From NCBI GenBank assembly GCA_002914805.1, contig JXTB01000036.1, positions 498,660-562,659 of the forward strand: a stretch of DNA of 64,000 bases. The letters run 5' to 3'. Each line of letters starts with the position of its first letter. Position 1 is the stretch's first letter. The notes under the pieces are model-generated. The model saw only the letters and a list, made by a program, of their open reading frames with translations, was not told the origin of the DNA and did not search any database. The position numbers and the translations under genes were made by a program. This DNA comes from Parasponia andersonii. Taxonomy: Eukaryota; Streptophyta; Magnoliopsida; Rosales; Cannabaceae. Positions 49,968-61,989 of this stretch are shown piece by piece.

Positions 49968-52184
49968 TGTAACATTACGTAAAACTAGATTAAAAAGAAA
50001 TATCAATTTATAATTTTATTTTATAAGGTTAAAGTGAAAGATCGATCAATTTTTTTTTTTGAAAATTTTATTTTCTTTTAAATGTAACTATTCATAATTA
50101 AATTAAAGAAATACTTTTTAATGAAGATTTATTTTACTTTATAATTGAAATTAAGTCTCAAAATATAAATTAAATTCATACACTTCATAAAAATAAAACC
50201 ACACTCATTTTTTATCAAATAATTAAGTACTTGAAAGTAAGAACATAAAATTACTTAAAACATTTTATTGCCATTTGAGATTCAAAATTACACTATTAAA
50301 TACCATATATAATTCTTAAAGTTATTTATTAAAATTCATGACCGCACTTAACTTACAAAACTATATGCTATTTCAAAAATCATAATTAATTATAAATATT
50401 TCTAAAAATTCTAAAAATATCTTGAGTTTTTTATGACATATATATTAGTGTCTAATAAAATTTTCAAGTCTAAATAAAATCAATAGGATAAGAGTTTAAT
50501 AATATTATCTTGGATAAACAAAAATATCAAATTTACTAGTTATAAAGGCAATATATAAAGAAAATTTAATAATGATTAGAAATAAAATCATGACATCACA
50601 AAACTTTCTAGAATATGAGTTAACATATATATAAATATGTTTTAAAATTTTTCAACTCAAATTAAAAATGTTTACCCTCTAAAATTATAGAAAAAACTCG
50701 ATAAAATTTATTTTTCAGCTTTTCTTAGGTGACAATCAGTAAGTATAATAAGATTTCTATAAAATTATAGGAGTAAGATATAAATATAAAACTTTTCAGA
50801 AATTAAATAAATATATAAAAAGACTTCTTATAAAAATTTCAGACCTTAACAAAATTTTTAACTCCAAATATTATAGATTGAATTTGAACTTAAGTGTAGT
50901 AAGATATACTAATGTTGAAAGTCTAAGAGTTATAAGAATTACCTTTCTCTTGAATTTTGAAGAAAATTTTAGAGAACTTCCTGAAATCTTTATACACTAC
51001 CACAATTATGAGAGAAAGAGTGGTAGACAGGAATATAAGAAGAAAGTAGTTTATGGTTACAAGATAGTGCCCTATTTATAGGCTTATTGTGAACATAAAA
51101 TATAGTTAAAATATATATTTTTTAAAGTTAATAATAATTACACCGCTTACTTAACTTTATTCTATTTTTTTATTTCTTATCTTTTGATCATGAAATTAAT
51201 TAATTTTCACTATGCTCTTCACTTATAAAAGTAGTACAATATTTAGTAACAACATGTGGATACATAATATGTAGATAATATCATCTTTGTATTTAGTATC
51301 CATTTAAGCAATATAATGAATGCACTTTTCAAATAGTTAATGTATTAAACCATACCATCTTTACACTTTTCAAAATTTATTTTGTTTTATAATATTATTA
51401 ATTAATTTCTTTTGCTTTAATAGCTAGTGGGATGTGAACTCATAATATGTTTTGCCAACTCCACTATTAACAAAGTAATAATGTACAAATAATAAAAATA
51501 GTCCTAATATAATTTATTGCCAACTTTGCAAAGATTGTCAATTATTCTTTCTTTTTTCCTCTTTTTTTTTAAGGTACTTTATTAAATCAAACATATATAT
51601 ATATATATATAATACATATAATACTTAATCTATAATTTAGGTTAGAATTATTAAAAATTTTAATTTGAGCTTTATTGTATCCAAATAAGTGATTATTGGG
51701 CTAAAGCATTTAGAGTCCAAATACAAACAAGTCATATTAAAAACTTTAATTTGGATTCTCCAATTGGGCCAAATTTAGAGCATAAAAGCAGATACAATTA
51801 ATTAAGTCCATACCATATTAATAATGGTAGTAGTCATATATGCCATATTATATATCTAATCAAACTTAAATACATAAATACATACTAACTATTCTATTAA
51901 TATATATTTGAAAAAGAAAATCAATATTACTTATTAAATTAACATATTAAGAGGTTAATATTAAAATATATTAATCAAACACTCAACACATTAAATAATA
52001 ATTATATGTATAAATTTGAAAATGCATATCTTTTTCTTTTTTTATTAGGCACACGTGGTTAAACTTGGCTTTTATATGTGTATTTCACTGCAACTATTTC
52101 CACAAAATTCATCAGTGCATAATTATTTAATAATTTAAATAAACATAATAAAATTTTAGGATAAGTAACAAACTTGATATTACA
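49968..52184 (-). mobile_element. 3' LTR of a Ty3/gypsy (Tekay-type) element
   Basis: The LTR is about 2.2 kb, with TGTAAC at 49968 and ATTACA at 52184; on the - strand it runs TGTAATATCAAG to GTTACA. Immediately outside 52184 the - strand is purine-rich (AAGAGAATAGGAAAT), a polypurine tract just after the pol end. A TATAAATAGG lies on the - strand at 51071-51080. The lower boundary rests only on TG..CA end logic. The 67-codon frame at 50878-51081 lies inside the LTR and is not a known protein. Confidence 0.55.
51071..51080 (-). promoter_or_regulatory. TATA box of the Tekay LTR
   Basis: TATAAATAGG on the - strand lies inside the inferred LTR, facing the same way as the pol reading frame. Confidence 0.55.
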
Positions 52185-52189
52185 ATTTC

Positions 52190-54585
52190 CTATTCTCTTA
52201 AAATAATTTCGTCCTCGAAATTACAACATATCAAACATGTTCAGATATTTAACTTTAATCATTTCTTCAGGTTCCCAAGTAGTCTCTTCCATTACATGAT
52301 TTCTCTAAAGGACCTTGACCAACTTAATTTTCTTATTGCGAAGTTCTTTCTCTTCTTTTTCAAGATTCGAACAGGAAATTCTTCATATGTAAGGTCTTTT
52401 GCAATTGGAGAGATTTGTAGTTTAAGACATGTGATGAATCAGCCAAATATTTTCTTAGTATAGAGACATAAAAAATATTATGTACTTCAAAAAGTTTTGG
52501 CGGTAATGTCAATTTATATGCCAAATCCCCAACTCGCTCCAAAATCTCAAAAGGTTTAATGTAATGTAGACTTAATTTTCCCTTTATGCCAAACCTCATA
52601 ATCCCTTTCATTGGAGCAGCCTTAAGAAATACCATGTCTCCGACTGAAAATTCTAAGTCCTTTCATCTATTATCGGCATAACTCTTTTGACGACTCTGGG
52701 CTATTTTCATCTTTATCCTAATTCTTTCTACAACATCTGCCATTTGTTGTAAAATTTCTTGCCCAAGAATTTTTCTCTCACCAACTTCATCTTAGTGAAT
52801 TGGAGATCGACACTTTCTACCATAGAGAGCCTCATAAAGGTGTCATATTAATCGTTGTTTAGTACCTGTTATTATAAGAAAATTCAATCAATGGTAGATA
52901 GTGATCCTAAGAGAAATACCAAAATCCATTATAAAAGCTCTCTACATATCTTCGAGTGTTTGAATTGTCTTTTCTGATTAACCATCAGTCTGGTAATGAA
53001 AAGCAGTGCTAAACCTCAATTAGGTACCTGTAGCTTTATGCAAACTCTTCGAAAATTTAGAGATAAACCTAGGATCTCGATCAAACATAATTGATACAGG
53101 AATCCCATGCAACCTCATAATTTCATTTATATAAAGTCCTGCATATTTATTCATGCAGTAAGTATTACAAGTTGGAAGAAAATGTACTGATTTTATAAGT
53201 CTATCCACAATTACCCATATGGAGTTTGCACCCTTCTTTGTTCTCGGTAATCCAAGGACAAAATCTATGTCGATATGCTCCTATTTTCACTCAGGCACCA
53301 TTAGTAGTTGCAATAAGCCTGAATGTCGTTGATGTTCTATTTTTACTTGCTGACAAACAAGATAACGCTTAACGTACTATGCAATATCTCTGGGTATATT
53401 AATCCACCAAAAATACTTTCTTAAATCGCAATACGTTTTCATATTTCCTAGATGTATAGAATAGGTGGTTCCATATGCCTCTCTCGTGATCTCTTTCTTA
53501 AGTTCAAGAATATTAGGAACACATAAACGATTACCAAATCTCAAAGTATTGTCAGAAGTGATCACGGAGTCTTTATATTGGCTATTTTCTATACCTTTAC
53601 GAAGCTTCATTAAATTTGAATCATTGCCTTGTGAAGCCTTAATCTGATCAAGAAAAGTTGATTTTATAGACCAAGTAGCTAAGTAAGTAGAATCCCTTTG
53701 ATTTACAACTTTTGTCCTCAAGTGTTGCATATATAATATTAATGGTAGGATTTCATGAATAAAAGCAATAGAGGTAGAAGATTTTCTACTTAATGCATCA
53801 GCAACCACATTCGCCTTTCCTGGATGATAGTTGATCGTACAATCATAATCTTTCACTAACTCAAGCCATCATCGTTGTCTCATATTAAGTTCTTTTTGGG
53901 TGAAGAAATACTTTAAACTTTTGTAGTTAGTGTAAATATCATACTTAACCTCATGCAAATAATGTCGCTAAATCTTTAAAGTGAAGACCACTGTTGTAAG
54001 TTCAAGATCATGTGTTAGATAATTTTTCTCATACTCCTTTAGTTGTCGTGAGGCGTAGGTTACTACTTTTCCATATTATATGAGAACGCATCCCAAACCC
54101 ATTTTGGAGGCATCACTATAGATGAGAAATCTTTCTATTCCTTTAGGAATGGTTAAAACTGGGGCAGAGGTTAATTATTATTTTAGTTCTCTAAAACTCT
54201 CTTCACAATCACTTGACTAAACAAACTTTATATTTTTCCGGGTCAACTGGGACAGTAGAGTCATAATCTTTGAAATTCCCTCCACAAACCTTCTATAATA
54301 CCTTACCAAACTGAGGAAACTTCTAACTTCTTTTACACTGGTCGGTGTTAGCCATTGTTGAACTGCTTCTACCTTACTAGGGTCAACAAACACACCATCC
54401 TTAGAGATGACGTGTCCAATGAAAGAAATTTGTGTCATCCAGAATTCACACTTCTTGAATTTTGCATAAAGCTTATTCTCTTGAATAATTTATAAGACAA
54501 TGCGTAGATGACGTTCATGTTTTTCTTTTGATTTAGAGTATATCAAAATATCATCAATAAAGATGATAACAATTAAATTGTACAT
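52190..54585 (-). pseudogene. Ty3/gypsy chromovirus (Tekay-type) pol, 5'-truncated
   Basis: On the - strand from high to low coordinates: FIDDILIYSKS (RT catalytic YxDD-type motif, about 54540-54572), IGHVISKDGVFVDPSKVEAV and VRSFLSLVRYYRRFVEGISK (RT thumb, 54217-54438), RNase H remnants, then YHPGKANVVADALSRKSS (about 53780-53830). SIHLGNMKTYCDLRKYFWW marks the integrase zinc-finger region (about 53390-53450). MDRLIKSVHFLP and IPVSIMFDRDPRF mark the integrase core (53020-53208). KGKLSLHYIKPFEILERVGDLAYKL follows, then chromodomain traces (VMEETTWEPEE, about 52275). Stops and frameshifts interrupt it throughout. RT upstream of the catalytic motif, protease and gag are absent, ending abruptly near 54585. 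Family placement rests on pol order and the C-terminal chromodomain. Confidence 0.85.
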
Positions 54586-54648
54586 TCTTTATATTTCAAA
54601 CATACCCAATTAATTTATGCATTCACTATTTTTCTCTTTTAATGTCTA

Positions 54649-54801
54649 ATTCTCAAGCTAAAAATAACTAAAGATAGAAAATATAATTGACATACAATCT
54701 TTTAAAGGACTAGAGAACAAAAAAATTCTCAAGCTAAAAATAACTAAAGATAGAAAATATAATTGACATACAATCTTTTAAAGGACTAGAGAACAAAAAA
54801 T
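54649..54801. repeat. 76-bp tandem duplication
   Basis: Two nearly identical copies start ATTCTCAAGCTAAAAATAAC at 54649 and 54725, next to the truncation point of the Tekay pol. The rest of 54586-55042 is AT-rich with no gene. Confidence 0.95.
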
Positions 54802-55042
54802 TTAAGAAATGAAGGCAATGACTTATATTTGCACATATAATTTTTTTTTTTTATATCAAATAGAATATAACTTGTTAAAACAAAAAGGAAACAACAAAAA
54901 TGACAATTATAATGGATTTGTTATAAAATTTTTCAAAGTGAATTAATAACTAATGATCCAATTATAAATAAAGAAAATATGAATTCTCATCTACATGCTT
55001 ATGGATAATAGGATTGATTTTTTTTTGTTACACGGTTTTTTT

Positions 55043-55570
55043 NNNNNNNNNNNNNNNNNNNNNNNNNNNNNNNNNNNNNNNNNNNNNNNNNNNNNNNNNN
55101 NNNNNNNNNNNNNNNNNNNNNNNNNNNNNNNNNNNNNNNNNNNNNNNNNNNNNNNNNNNNNNNNNNNNNNNNNNNNNNNNNNNNNNNNNNNNNNNNNNNN
55201 NNNNNNNNNNNNNNNNNNNNNNNNNNNNNNNNNNNNNNNNNNNNNNNNNNNNNNNNNNNNNNNNNNNNNNNNNNNNNNNNNNNNNNNNNNNNNNNNNNNN
55301 NNNNNNNNNNNNNNNNNNNNNNNNNNNNNNNNNNNNNNNNNNNNNNNNNNNNNNNNNNNNNNNNNNNNNNNNNNNNNNNNNNNNNNNNNNNNNNNNNNNN
55401 NNNNNNNNNNNNNNNNNNNNNNNNNNNNNNNNNNNNNNNNNNNNNNNNNNNNNNNNNNNNNNNNNNNNNNNNNNNNNNNNNNNNNNNNNNNNNNNNNNNN
55501 NNNNNNNNNNNNNNNNNNNNNNNNNNNNNNNNNNNNNNNNNNNNNNNNNNNNNNNNNNNNNNNNNNNNNN
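55043..55570. other. Assembly gap (528 N)
   Basis: This is an unknown-sequence run. Apparent open frames that cross it are artefacts. Confidence 1.
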
Positions 55571-55577
55571 AGCATTA

Positions 55578-56240
55578 TGTTGAAAAATGGTGAATGAAAA
55601 ATAATTCTTTCTATTGATCAATATACTAAAAAAAATTCTCAATTAAAATAAACTAATAAAAATTAGATTGGAAGACTAATCAAAAATCTTTCAAATATTC
55701 TAAAACATATAATATAAAATGGATTTAACGAAAATAAATATACATATGGTAAAAAGCACAAAATAACCAAAATTCGGTCATTTTACTTTAAAATCCTAAA
55801 CAAAATTTCCACTAATATAATGATTTCCCGTCCAAGATTGAAATTTTTTCAACAACCCAAAAATATAAGCACATGGGCTTCACAGTCCAAAACATCACTA
55901 TTAATACGTTGAAAAATGGTGAATGAAAAATATTTCTTTATATTGATCAATATAATGAAAAAAATTAAAATAAACTAATAAAAGTTAGATTGCAATACTA
56001 ATCAAAACACTTTCAAATATTCTATAACAAACATAATAGAATGGATTTAACGATAACTAATATACATATGGCAGAAGGCACAAAATAGTCTAAAATTTGA
56101 TCATTTTGCTTTAAGACCCTAAAGAAATTTTCCAAGGATATAATAATTTCTTCATCAAAGATTGGAACTTTTTCAATAAGTCAAAAATACAAGCATATGC
56201 ACTTCACAATCCAAAAACATCATTATTAATACCATTACAA
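55578..56240. repeat. Tandem duplication with 329-bp period next to the gap
   Basis: GAAAAATGGTGAATGAAAAA occurs at 55582 and 55911, and the following blocks (TATTGATCAATATA, TTAGATTG, ATGGATTTAACGA, ATACATATGG, CACAAAATA) repeat in order with moderate divergence. A further copy could lie in the gap, which might explain the assembly failure. Confidence 0.8.
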
Positions 56241-56289
56241 CTATGGGTATTGTAACAAGACCACTATTAGAAGCTCCACCATAATCTTT

Positions 56290-57180
56290 GAAATCAATAT
56301 CCAAAAAAGAAAAAAAAGGAAAGAAAATAGTCATTTTTTGCTGTTTGATTGGAACGAATGTAAAGAAGAAAATGAAGAAGGAAAACGAGAGAAAAAAGAA
56401 GGCTTTTTTAGTAGAGCATATAATTTTCTATACGGCACGACGATACAAATAAAAAATGACACGAAATAAATATGGCTAGATGACTTATTTAATTTTCGTG
56501 TTAATTTGGGTTGATATATGTAATACAAATAATAAATGAGTCGGTTATGAGTCAATCTACTTAACTTAAAAATGATCCGTGTAACACGTTTAAGTAAGTA
56601 GGTCATTTTTGTGTCAAGTCAATACGACAATACTATGACACATTTATTAATATTTTAATATTTTAAATATGATTTTGATTAATTCTAAGCATACTTATAT
56701 GTCTAAAGTTAAATTAATTAGTGTATAATTGTGTCAAGTTGAATAATCGTATCAAATAGGTCATACTGTTATAATACGTTTATTAAATGAGTTACATGTG
56801 TCATATCATATTACAGGTGTATTAATCGTCTCATGTTCAGGTTTAAGTTTTTGATATATTTATTAATTATGTCGTATTTGAGTTGAGATATTATTGTGTG
56901 GTGATATAATCGTGTCGACCCAAATACGATATTACAATATAAATTGTCAACAAATTTTTTAGAATTAGATTTCCAAAACAAATGCCTCTGAAAGATGATA
57001 TCGAAAGGAGCACTTGTATATTTGACAATCAAAACTGATAAAGAAGGTTAATAGGGACTTAAGTGATATAAAAATATAAAATTAGAGAGTCAAATGTTAC
57101 ATGAGGAAAGGTGACTTAACTAATACATTGGGAAAATCTTAGGACTCAAGGTGATATTATTCTAATTATTAAAGAAAACA
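56290..57180 (-). repeat. Dispersed repeat, - orientation copy, with an internal insertion
   Basis: The - strand carries the same ordered blocks as 49410-49760: a GAGTCCTAAGATTTTCCCAATG segment at about 57120-57150, ATCACTTAAGTCCCTATTAA at about 57045-57066, and a TTCCAATCAAACAG segment near 56340. The interval 56440-56960 is absent from the + copy and is rich in TGTGTCAAGT/CGTGTCGACCC-like words seen in a common dispersed plant repeat. A (TA)n tract lies at 57221-57254. Confidence 0.55.
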
Positions 57181-57219
57181 ATTAGATTGTAGCTAGCATA
57201 ATAGGAGTATGCTATTGGG

Positions 57220-57257
<38 letters not shown>

Positions 57258-57374
57258 TAATAAGTGTGCTACATGTTTTATATAGAAATTATATATATTA
57301 GGGTTGTCTAATAAGTGGAGTCTTTAAGTGATCTAATTATGGACTCATGAAATTATTAATTAAGTATATGTTAT

Positions 57375-58165
57375 TGTTGGAGCGGTTTCTCACCAGCCGT
57401 CCACGTGTCTCGAACTGCTGATGCTATATTCTCCGACTGTCCATGTGTCCCTGCTGTCCCAAGGTCCTCTGAACTCCAAGCAAGATCGGAGAGGCGGGGG
57501 TGGCTACCTGCAAAGACTCTCCGATGCTTAAGTCAGTGGTTTATCTTTTATACAGAGTAGCAAGGAAAATATTTCAGTATATATATCTATCTGTTTCTTG
57601 TTCACAGACTTTTCTACATATATCTGTTGTTTTAAGCATACATGCCCCTCTCGGGAATGCATGACTCTTATATATGTAGTCCTGAGATAGTGAACCGCGT
57701 GGTTCTCAATCTCAGGACTGAGTACCTTTCATCTCGAAATCTTTTTCAGCAGTCACGGGCCGAGATTTCGGCGATTTCCTCTGTGCTGCCGTGGCCTGAT
57801 TTTCGCCGCCTCCTTCAGCTTCAATTTGTCAGGAGTAAGATCTGGGTAAATCACCGTTCTGTCAGGACGGCTTGTCCCTGGCACACACCTACCCAGAATC
57901 GCATTAAATGCTCTGTCTGGGTCTGGAGCCGTGAGTCGCTTTCCACTGTATTCGGTCGGAAGATCCTTGGGACTTTTGACCCTCCCGACTGTTGAGGTAA
58001 GGGCCGTTGTTCTATGATGGCAGACCCTTGGGGTTTCTGACCCCCAGCCGTCGAGGTTGGGGTCAGACTGGGCCAAACCGTCCGGGGTCAGTGATAGACT
58101 CGGCCCTAACCTCGGACGGCCCAATGGCCTTCTATGTGGCATATAGCTCGGGAACAGGTCCCACA
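57375..58165 (-). mobile_element. 3' LTR of a Tat-lineage Ty3/gypsy element
   Basis: The LTR is 791 bp. The - strand runs TGTGGGACCTGTTCC to CCGCTCCAACA. A purine tract lies directly outside the upper end (58166-58181) and a TATAAAA box faces - at 57546-57552. Composition switches sharply from AT-rich to GC-rich at 57375. GTTAT (57370-57374) should be the target duplication, but the other end is outside the window. Open frames on both strands here (57642-57995, 57753-58166) are not known proteins. Confidence 0.6.
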
Positions 58166-58181
58166 ACTGCCCCTATTTCCC
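58166..58181 (-). promoter_or_regulatory. Polypurine tract of the Tat-lineage element
   Basis: The - strand GGGAAATAGGGGCAGT directly precedes the LTR start TGTGGG. This is where plus-strand DNA synthesis would be primed. Confidence 0.55.
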
Positions 58182-58375
58182 TACTTGATGGATTCGTGTC
58201 TATCAAGTGGGGAAACTATCTCTTCGTTCCTTCAATTTGGGGGACGGATGTGGTTCCCTCTTCCCGATGCGGAGATACGCCATCCCTCATCACGAGATCT
58301 GTTTGAATTTTGAAGTTCTGACTGCTCGGTTCCTTTATTCTCTCCTCTTCCAGAAAAACTCTTCGGCTTCTCCCC

Positions 58376-58383
58376 TATAAAAA
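58376..58383 (+). promoter_or_regulatory. TATA box of the antisense gene
   Basis: CCCCTATAAAAACTG lies 130 bp upstream of the first ATG (58506) of the extra gene, facing opposite to the element. It is outside the LTR, so the extra gene appears to have a promoter of its own. Confidence 0.6.
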
Positions 58384-58505
58384 CTGTAATTGTGTTCATT
58401 TGCCATTTTATCAAAATTTTCAATCATCCCAACCTCATAACATCCTAGGGTTTCTGCTTCCTTCTCTTCTAAAGACTCTTGCTCTTCCAGTCGCGTTTCG
58501 GAACA

Positions 58506-61500
58506 ATGGCTTCAAGTTAAAACCAGGAATTGCAACCCGCTATGGATTCAGAATTAGACTCACTGAGGAGACAGCTCTGCCTCCCCGGAGAAGTGACGCT
58601 TCAACGGGTTGAGGGCCCTGTAGACTGGTACCTTCGCCCTTGCGCCCCCGAGGGTTCCATCGTCTTGGGCAGGAAGCATCTGGACTATCTGTGATTCCCT
58701 CTTCCTCCTCTAATCCATCAATTTTTTACCTTGACGGGAATCTATCCGATGCAGCTAAATACAAACAGGATTATGATTCTGATGGGGCTCTCTGCCCTGT
58801 CAGTTATCTACAACATGCATATCGACCTGGAGGTGGTCTTTTATGCTTATAAACTCATTCTTATCCCCAAGAAGGGCTCCTATCCCACCTTCTATCTCCA
58901 GCTGCTGCCTGGGCGCCACATCTTTTGGGGGTTGCTACGGTCGGACAAACAATGGGACTCTCACGCCAGACTTTATGCCGTTGGAGGGGCGTGGTGCTCC
59001 CCTTGGGTGAACGGAGAGCATTTCCAAGTCCCCTCAGTCTTCCTGCAGAGTAAGTATTAGACCATGATCTTTGGGTCTGGGTCCTCTCCTGATATTATTG
59101 CTCATGTTACTTTGTCCTGTGCAGCCTCAGTAGAAGAAAGCAAGTTTGAGCTGCACCTATCGGCTGGGCGGCTCAAAAGCCTGGAGGGGATCATAATCTT
59201 CAGCTCTTCGGGAGAATGCCAGCATATTCATGCCGTCCTCAATCCCCTGACGATGAACTTGATACCCAGGATGGTCTCGTACCTTCCTTTCCCTTTGGAT
59301 ACCTGGGTCATCGCCAAGCACCTGAGGAGTCGACTCGACACCTCTGCCCTGAACCGATTTCGTCGGGAGGAAAGTGACTGGATCACCATGGTGACTCAGT
59401 AGGTTACGGCTTCAAGCCAGCTAGCGGGTACCAACGATCTGGTAGCGCCGTCCAATCACGAGCTCGAGGAGGCCGTGAGGCTTGTGGCTGCGGAGTGCAT
59501 CAGGCTCCGCCAGGAAGAAAACGCCGCCCCTAAAAGGGTTAGGGGTGAGTTTATTTTTAAATCTTTGAATCTTTGTGGGTCAGGCCACGACCGCAAACTA
59601 ATCTCGTTGTTTGTTTTTCACAGGTTCTGAGACAGACCCGTCGGCTGGCCCCTCTCCCATCAAAGGGGGTGCCACGGCATCAAAAGGTCAAACCAAGGCA
59701 TCTGCTGGCCGGCGCCTCGTGGTGCATTTGGGAGGAGTAAAGCCAGCGGTTCCCCACTCCGACGATGGCGGATCTCCACTCGGGGGACCGTTTACTCTCC
59801 TAATCGTGCGCGGGGAAGAGACGACGCCAAGTCCGACTGGGGGTCTACAGCGGCGATCTCCTCCACCCCTGACTCCGGTTCGAAATCGAGTGCTATTAGC
59901 CTCGGTGGAGAGATCGTCGAGCTCAGTGGGGGAGTTCCGAGATTGAAATCCAGACTCTCCTCCCCTCCCCCGGTCCCTACAAAACGGCAACGCGAGGTCG
60001 GCTCATCCAATGAGGAAGAGGGCCGGGTGGAGAAGAGGGGCAGGGTCGTCCTTTCATCCGATAGTGACGATGATGGGACGACGCTGACCCTTTTAAGGAG
60101 GAAACGGTCAGTACGTGGCGGCCAGTCCAGAGGAGGTGCACCACCTCCCACCGTGCTCGACGGCGTTCCTGATGGCTCCGGACCTTCCTCTGTCCCTATC
60201 GCTCCTGCTCTGGAGGTGTGCCCGGCGGATGGAGAGGATGCCCTTATAACCGACGAGGTGGTGAGGAAGCGAGGGTTTGCAGCGCAGTGGCGCACGTCAT
60301 GAGTGTCGAGAGAGCCAGAAGGGAGGAGCTAGTTACGAGACTGGCTCAGGCGGAGGCCGATAGGCTTGCCTAATCCGAAGCCACCAGGCTGGCTCAGGGC
60401 GAGTTGAGGATCAAAGAGCAAGAGCTACAGAGTGCGGGGGCAGAGATAGGACTGGCTTTTATCACTCGTGACCAGGCTATTGAGGATGCCAAGGAAGCGA
60501 GGAAAGCCGAGGTGGCAGCCAAGCTAGACGCCCATGCTCTGCAACGCAGACTTGATCGGTCCCATGAGGTAAACCGATATCTTTTTCTGGACCATAAAAA
60601 TCTGATGGGTGCTCAGGTGGAGATATCTCGTAAACATTGCGCAGACCTAGCTAGTATTAATTTTTTATTGGTCGACTTATCGCAGCAGCAGGTGGAACTC
60701 AGATTGGCAGTGCTGAAGGATAGGTTGGCGGATACGGAGAAGTTAAAAGCAAGGTACCAGAAACAGGTGGACGTTCTTTCTGCGGAAAGTTACAGGTCTG
60801 GCTGGGAGAATAAAGAATTTGAAAACCATGCTGAGGTGGTGACGCCAGACCAATTTGACGATCATAAAGGCATCGAGAGGGACCATTACTCTATCAAGCA
60901 CTACATGCAGCAGCTCAGGGACGAGATCATAATCATATACCCAGCTGACGTGCTGGAGATGCTTGCTGCGGAGAAGGATGGGCCCTCTACATCTGCCCCT
61001 GGTGCCGCAGAGCTTATCTCTACTTCTGGTCCGCCAGATCGAACTCCGAAAGCCCTGGACATTCAGCCTAGCCTCGGGGTCTCAGCTGGTGAAGGGTCTG
61101 GCGCAGTCGTCGTATCCAGTGATGAATCTGATCCGGCCACGCCACCCTTCTCCGAGGCTGGTCCAAGTGCTGGGGTTGGCCGCACCTCCTCGGACAGAGG
61201 TAACTAGGACCCCCCAATTCTGTATATTTGTAAAGCTAATCGTTCATTGTAACCCTTCGAATAAATGATAAAGGACGCCCCATCATTTTTAGACTGTTTT
61301 CTTTCGCATCCAACCATTTGTATAAATGACTGTAAGGACTCGATTTAGGATTATTACTGAGCCTTCCTCAGGTCATGATTACTTGGACTAGCTTCGACAT
61401 AGAGGTGCAAGCTTTGGCTCATCCGGTTTTGTAGAAGTATAACTCTCGTTATAACTTATTTTGGCAGAGTTCGACCCTCGCGTGTGGCTAGATTTCTCTG

Positions 61501-61670
61501 ACCCCAAATGGGACCGTGCTCGAAGTCAGCTCCAGGCATTGGTTGACCATTGCTTAGACCCGTCGTTGCAGAGGAGAAGGCCCAGGCTTAGTTCTTATCG
61601 GGAACAAATAGAGCATTATCATTTCGACGTCTTCTTAAGAGTCCGCTCTAAACCTGTGCCTCGCAAGTAG
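58506..61670 (+). pseudogene. Extra antisense gene of the Tat-lineage element (four exons, decayed)
   Basis: Inferred exons are 58506-59049, 59125-59544, 59624-61199 and 61468-61670, with GT-AG introns that join in phase. Exon 1 reads LRRQLCLPGEVTLQRVEGPV, TLTGIYPMQLNTNRIMILMG and YPTFYLQLLPGRHIFWGLLR. It resembles, from memory, the plant putative gypsy-type transposon domain. Exon 3 has a proline/serine-rich stretch, a basic-acidic KRQREVGSSNEEE segment, then an alanine/lysine/glutamate coiled coil (IEDAKEARKAEVAAKLDAH, about 60480-60800). Exon 4 includes DPRVWLDFSDPKWDRARSQL. Lesions are stops at 58518, 58692, 59401 and near 60371, and frameshifts near 59900-59940 and 60283. It sits antisense between integrase and 3' LTR, a position known for extra ORFs in Tat elements. 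Function unknown. Confidence 0.7.
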
Positions 61671-61985
61671 GGCTCCTGAGTGCTCACCACCATTACCCGC
61701 GCACTTTGTATTTTTAGGACATAATAAATAGGCTTTAATCTTGATTCTTGCTTTCATATTTGGTTTATCTCTGGACTACTTCCAATGGGTAGACTCCAAA
61801 TCTGTTCACATCCTGACCATGCAAAGATAGATCTTTCCCTGGCTAGAGTCTGTTTCCTTTTAACTTTTCGTGTAGCCAAAACACTCCTTAGGGAGGGTCC
61901 ACTTCCAATGGGTGGATTCTGACCCTGCCTTCCTTTAGCTTTTTGTGTAGCTAAGAGTGTTCCTATGGGGGTCCGCTAGCTAGCT
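61671..61985. repeat. Spacer with repeated TCCAATGGGT segments
   Basis: ACTTCCAATGGGTAGACTC and ACTTCCAATGGGTGGATTC occur about 120 bp apart (about 61788 and 61910), each followed by related CTTTTTCGTGTAGC-like text. There is no coding region. This is part of the non-coding spacer between the antisense gene and the integrase. Confidence 0.6.
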
Positions 61986-61989
61986 TTTT

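Noticed and set aside
54991-55642. About 200-codon ORFs on both strands
   Set aside because: They are created by the run of N.
57642-58166. Overlapping ORFs in the Tat LTR
   Set aside because: Opposite-strand frames in a GC-rich LTR with no known domain; stops are rare there for compositional reasons.
59688-60295. Long - strand ORFs opposite exon 3 of the antisense gene
   Set aside because: Serine/proline/arginine-rich mirror frames of a GC-rich coding stretch; no domain.
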